NCBI RefSeq assembly: GCF_015706575.1
Contig: NW_024037062.1
Location: 1,980,811-2,044,810 of the forward strand
From: Patiria miniata
Lineage: Eukaryota; Echinodermata; Asteroidea; Valvatida; Asterinidae
Direction of reading: 5' to 3'
Length of the DNA stretch: 64,000 nucleotides
The notes under the pieces are model-generated. The model was not told the origin of the DNA, did no database searches, and saw only the letters and a list, made by a program, of their open reading frames with translations. The position numbers and the translations under genes were made by a program. Below, one piece after another: positions 60,321-64,000 of this stretch. Within the stretch, counting starts at the first letter, position 1, and each line of letters begins with the position of its first letter.

Positions 60321-61320
60321 TTGCTCGTACCCCCCGCCCTGCAAACAGGACGCTGGGAAGGGCTTAATTAGCGCTCTTATTGGATAGATTTTGCGTGACC
60401 TGTGACCTGCCAGTCATCACGACCACGACTCTGCAAGGTTTGAAACGGCCGTTAAGACTGAGTCATTCATCACTCTTTTCTTCCCATTCATAAATGCTGC
60501 GCCTTTTTTGGATGAAAAGTATAATAATGTAGGAAAAATCTGTAAAACGTATCTGTTTTGTAAATGTTCAACTGCCGTCAGTTGCTCAGGCTCCGTTTCG
60601 AAATTAATTAAATTAAAATTTGATGCTCAAAATTATTTTGTCCACATGGTCCGCAATGAAAAAGAAATTACATCCGGTATGGTGTGTATGCATTTCTATG
60701 GCAAACTTTTCGGATAGTATTTGCGCGCATTGGCTAACCGCGGTCTACAGCTGCAGCCAGATGCTTTAGGGCCTATACATAGGTCATGATAAATTACCCA
60801 GAATGCCATCCCCACTTCCTTCACAAGATTCGGTGAAGCTCATCTGCCCGCGTATTTTTTTTCCTAGGAGGGTTAGGGGCAATGTCATGAATAATTCAGT
60901 TTTTCCTTTGAATCATTGCAAGATTTAGGTTCTCGTTCTATTTTCCCCTTAATTTAAAATTATCTCAGTGATACATTTGGCGAAGAAAAATAGCTGATGA
61001 AAATGAGCAGCGACGACGTGGATTCGAACCAGGGATCTTTGTATCCATAGCTCGGCTCGCTATCCACTAGGCTACTGTGTGGTAGCTCGACGACAACCGT
61101 TCTTTAAAATGCTTTAATGTATTGTAACTAGTTGAGTAACTAACAACAATGCTGTTGATGTCATTGTCCGTTCTCATGGATAAACATGAATTATTCATGA
61201 CATTGCCCCTAACCCTCCTAGGAATAAAAATTACGCTATCTGCCCTCCCCAGCGCCCTGCTTGCACTGCAGGGCGGAGGGACGGGGGGGGGGGGGGGGGG
61301 GGGGGGTACGAGCGAAAGTC
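60320..61320. mobile_element. Compound inverted-repeat element with an interrupted left arm
   Basis: An inner pair of 38-bp arms is perfectly complementary (60861-60898 and 61187-61224; TTCCTAGGAGGGTTAGGGGC begins the left one). An outer pair is also inverted: GCTCGTACCCCCCGCCCTGC and GACGCTGGGAAGGGC at 60323-60363 match, on the minus strand, sequence at about 61241-61315. In the right arm the outer and inner parts are adjacent. In the left arm they are about 490 bp apart, so the left arm seems to carry an insertion (about 60365-60850). A 23-base G run expands the right outer arm. Confidence 0.78.
61007..61081 (-). repeat. tRNA-like sequence in the core of the inverted repeat
   Basis: On the minus strand TAGCCTAGTGGATAGCG fits an A box and CTGGTTCGAATCC a B box at tRNA spacing, with four of five T-stem pairs intact. 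The acceptor ends (CACACAG and TCGTCGC) do not pair and the anticodon arm is not convincing. It is a tRNA pseudogene or SINE head, not a functional tRNA. Confidence 0.6.
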
Positions 61321-61479
61321 CAAAACCTCTTAGCGTACACCACAATTCGGTTTTGCCGTAACCCTTTCACCTTCTGTAACTTTTTGCAAATGATTTCTGA
61401 CTGTTACTGCAATAAAGCACTCGAGTTGAATTTATCTTGGTATTCTTAAAGTAAAACTGACAAAGCAAAGAGTGTAAAA

Positions 61480-61511
61480 CAAACAAACAAAACAAACAAA
61501 CAAACAAACCT
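61480..61511 (+). repeat. (AAAC)n microsatellite
   Basis: About seven AAAC/AACA units with one extra A, following a short A-rich stretch. It may be the tail of an unrecognised retroelement. Confidence 0.8.
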
Positions 61512-61563
61512 GAATTTAATTTAAGACCCTAATTCGTATTGTCGTTCCTTGTTCTGATTTTTG

Positions 61564-62155
61564 TGCACGTTTGTTTTCATATCGTGACTTTACTTGCGTG
61601 AGAACGAGAATGTATAACGTTGCGAAGACTTACCTACCTGCAGCCGATGGGTTCTAGATTTAGTGTGGCTGGTTTAAGCAGATCGTGGGTGCAGGTGAGT
61701 CCTCTCAACGATCAATTTTTGACTTTTTTATACGTACGAATGAGGTTTTAAAGTTTATTCACACAGTTTGAAAACTTTGCTTCTATTTCACTTTCAGTTT
61801 TCACTTACTAATCTTCGTACACCGATCTAGTAAGATTTTCCGAAGTGAGAGGTGATTTTTGGCACGATATTTCTCATGGCATGTCAGGCGATTTATCAGT
61901 GCTGTAATTCGTCGGATCGGTGCGCGACATCGCGTAGCTGCAATCGGCTCAGTGAGAGCGTGTCTCGGACGTTGAATTCAGGCCCAATTCAAAACATGAT
62001 TCAGCAACTTTTGATTTGAAATCGAGATCCTAGAATGTTGTTTTTCTCGAAATATACAGCTGAAGCTGAGCTGAAATTTCATCAGGTCAGTTGTTCAGCA
62101 CCCTTCTTTAGATTTTGAGCACTTTTGTTGCTTCAAACGAACAAAATGCAAAAAT
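61564..62155 (+). repeat. Dispersed repeat joining two families
   Basis: The first part (61564-61890) matches 15770-16140 and the reverse of 24285-24000: GCACGTTTGTTTTC, TTACTTGCGTGAG, CGAAGACTTACCTACCTGCA, GAAGTGAGAGGT and TTTTTGGCACGATATTTCTC. The second part (about 61925-62155) matches 55720-55955. The two families are adjacent here but separate elsewhere in the window, so they are either halves of one element or a nested insertion. Confidence 0.7.
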
Positions 62156-62239
62156 TACAAATGATGGACTATTACTTTAAAAACAAAGGCAGAAAATATC
62201 ACCGTTTTGTGAGCAAAGCTAAATTCTCTAATATTACCA

Positions 62240-63045
62240 TATGGGCAAATCAAGTGTTTATTTATTGAATAGAATCCTTGTCTTGCAAAAGAAGGCTCTT
62301 AGAATTATTAATGCTGTTCATTTTCTTAGTTCCTCTGACCCATTCGTTTACAACCATAAAACTCTCAAGGTTCCTGACATACTCTTGCTTCAGTTTGACT
62401 CATTTATGTATCAGTTTATAACAACTTAATTACCAAAGTCTTTTCAAATAATATGTTTATTTTAAACACTCAGATTCATTCGTGTAATACCAGATCTGCC
62501 AAAGATTGTCATATTCCTTAGGTACGCCTTTCCAAATCATTTAATTGTGTATCATTTCAAGGTCCAGAATTTTTGGAATTCTTTAGGTACTAATTTTAAA
62601 TAAATTAATAGCATGCCCGTCTTCAAGAAACAACCCAAACTTTGGCTAGTGGATAACTATTGTCAAGACTGATTTACACAATTTGTATTTATTCACTGTA
62701 TATACCTTTGTAATCACCTTAGATACCTTTACTGTCGAACGGAATTGTCAGCCTCTCTGTGTTGTCTTGTCGTGTTTGTTCTTTGTCTCTTTATGATGCA
62801 GCATTAACTTAACAACTTAAATATTGTTTTCGTTTATTGTCATTATAATTCAAATGTCATTTTCAATGTATATCAGTACACACTTTAAGGGGATATCTGG
62901 TTTCCAAGCTCTGCTTCTTGGAGACCTCCTCCACTTGTTGCTTAATAATCAAAGTGTGATAATTACATGTACATGTTCTGTTATTTCCAATATAGTGAGC
63001 AAGTGGAAAATAAATGAACTGAACTGAACTGAACAGAACTGAAAA
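62240..63045 (+). mobile_element. LINE 3' end (L2/CR1-like) with GAACT tail
   Basis: The frame contains NRILVLQKKALRIINAVHFL, then KTLKVPDILLLQFDSFMYQF, and, past a stop and in decayed form, IHSCNTRSAKDCHIP and SFQGPEF. This is the standard order at the C-terminus of non-LTR retrotransposon proteins. A 3' UTR follows, ending in AAATAAATGAACTGAACTG and more GAACT-type units at about 63010-63045. The same tail unit ends the copy at 28801. Internal stops show it is inactive. Confidence 0.78.
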
Positions 63046-63750
63046 AAATAAAGAGCCCTGTAAAGATCAATACTTGTCAAAATTATTAATTTGTATATTT
63101 CTGGTCGGATTTGTGATTGATATGATTGAGTGACCATTTATTTTAACAAGAAGAAATACGGATGCCAAATCAAGGATCATTGCCTAATGTGACAAACCAG
63201 GGTTAAACTTCTTGGATGGGCGGGGGGGGGGGGGGGGGGGGGTGCACCAATTTTTCAAGGGGGCACTGGAGGCAAGTGGTATATGATGTGCAAGTCAAGA
63301 TTTATATGGGGGTCCAACCCGGGGCACGTACCTCTGCCTTGGGGGGGGGGGACGTGCCCCCTCCCCGCTGTAATGACCCTAACCTACAAATGGCATCAAG
63401 ATTGATATGAAACTAGAGGGACATGAATTTATCTGTTTCTCACCGATAAACAGGGTGCTCGCGTCAAAGAGACAATTTCCTCTATCTCATATAAGTCATA
63501 TCCAAGAGCGACGAAAGAAGCCACCATTGCACCGATACTTGCTCCTGAAAACCTCTTCAGGTTTTTGGCAACTCCGACCTCTTCAAGAAGCTGTAAGAAA
63601 CCATCCCTCTGGCTTAAATTATGATTCGAATGTTAGGGCATATCAACAGTCGCGCGGGTTGAAAGTAGCTATAGACCCTGGGAATACATTTCATAATGCA
63701 GTCTGGTTTTTTTGTGTTCCAACTCATCAAGGTTTTTAAGAAGATGAACT
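63046..63750. other. Sequence between LINE tail and second patatin exon
   Basis: G runs lie near 63222-63241 and 63341-63350. The open frame 63407-63739 (plus, 110 codons) has no motif I recognise and overlaps the flank of the duplicated exon, so it is not called. Confidence 0.4.
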
Positions 63751-63751
63751 T

Positions 63752-63895
63752 ACCCTAATTGTCCCAATGTACGCCATTCCCTTACTGCCACCTCCATGAA
63801 GAGCCAAATTCATAGCCCTCAAATTCTCCTTTCTCCTTTGGTGTTAGAATGGGTTTTCTTTCTATACGTGGCAGAACACTAGGAGTGGGCCATGA
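63752..63895 (-). pseudogene. Broken duplicate of the patatin-like first exon
   Basis: The minus strand repeats the exon at 59541-59717, including the donor context (TTAGG/GTAAG) and RIERKPILTP. It has lost 14 bp where the intact copy encodes PFENL, which shifts the frame ahead of the GGGSKG loop. An extra base just after the start codon (ATGGCCCACTCC) also puts a stop in the early frame. The copy lies upstream of the intact exon in transcription direction. It may be all that remains of a tandem gene copy, or a duplication of exon 1 alone. Other exons could lie beyond 64000. Confidence 0.75.
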
Positions 63896-64000
63896 TGCCT
63901 TTTGCTGGTGGTTTGCTGCATGTGCAGATGTACGTGGGCGTTAGGATATAAGACGACGGCATGCCATTCACGTACGAAGCTGCCTACAGCCCCATAGGCG

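Noticed and set aside
61007..61081. Functional tRNA gene
   Set aside because: A and B boxes are present but the acceptor ends do not pair and the anticodon arm is poor.
63407..63739. 110-codon plus-strand frame
   Set aside because: No recognisable domain. It runs into the flank of the duplicated patatin exon on the other strand and looks like chance.

Overview
This is AT-rich animal nuclear DNA. The genes are split by introns with GT/AG borders, one intron is about 13 kb, non-LTR retrotransposon and cut-and-paste transposon relics are scattered throughout, and a satellite array fills more than a third of the window. A rhodopsin-class GPCR and a patatin-like exon, the LINE tails and many long G/C homopolymers fit a marine invertebrate. 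An invertebrate deuterostome is my best guess, but the sequence alone does not fix the taxon. No rRNA, CRISPR or prokaryotic gene organisation is visible.

Layout. 1-3628: no recognised gene; a decayed MITE and probably the 3' side of the GPCR gene. 3629-17764 (minus strand): a class A GPCR in two visible coding exons (17506-17764 and 3629-4317), joined in frame across a 13.2 kb intron. The intron carries a mariner-like MITE with long inverted repeats (6622-7287), the 3' part of a LINE (about 7920-9370), a second LINE tail (about 13629-13847), a near-perfect 77-bp palindrome (13437-13513), a dispersed repeat (15640-16330), a second long-TIR element (16466-17101) and a hAT-like MITE next to the exon 1 donor. 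17765-30034: mostly non-coding, with a non-autonomous hAT-like element (23721-24606), a short hAT MITE (25505-25747) and a LINE 3' end (about 28156-28801). 30035-30318 (minus): one plausible exon of unknown product.

30880-54233: a tandem satellite with a period of about 228.75 bp. About 97 periods lie between 31721 and 54187 once one 277-bp transposon insertion is subtracted. The left edge is decayed, the middle carries nested higher-order repeats (5, 9, 11 and 15 monomers), and the right part is a different, more uniform subfamily that runs into a gap of exactly 500 N. The true array length is therefore unknown.

54734-64000: transposon-dense DNA with three copies of a tRNA-headed SINE-like family, a foldback element (57812-58347), a compound inverted repeat with a tRNA-like core (60320-61320), a LINE tail (62240-63045) and two copies of the first coding exon of a patatin-like phospholipase on the minus strand. 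The copy at 59541-59717 is intact. The copy at about 63752-63895 is broken by a 14-bp deletion and a frameshift near its start.

The supported genes are the GPCR (cell-surface signalling) and the patatin-like lipid hydrolase. They show no functional link. The most unusual content is the satellite with its nested periodicities and dated transposon insertion, the group of long-inverted-repeat elements, and a GPCR that lacks the usual extracellular disulfide cysteines and the TM7 proline.
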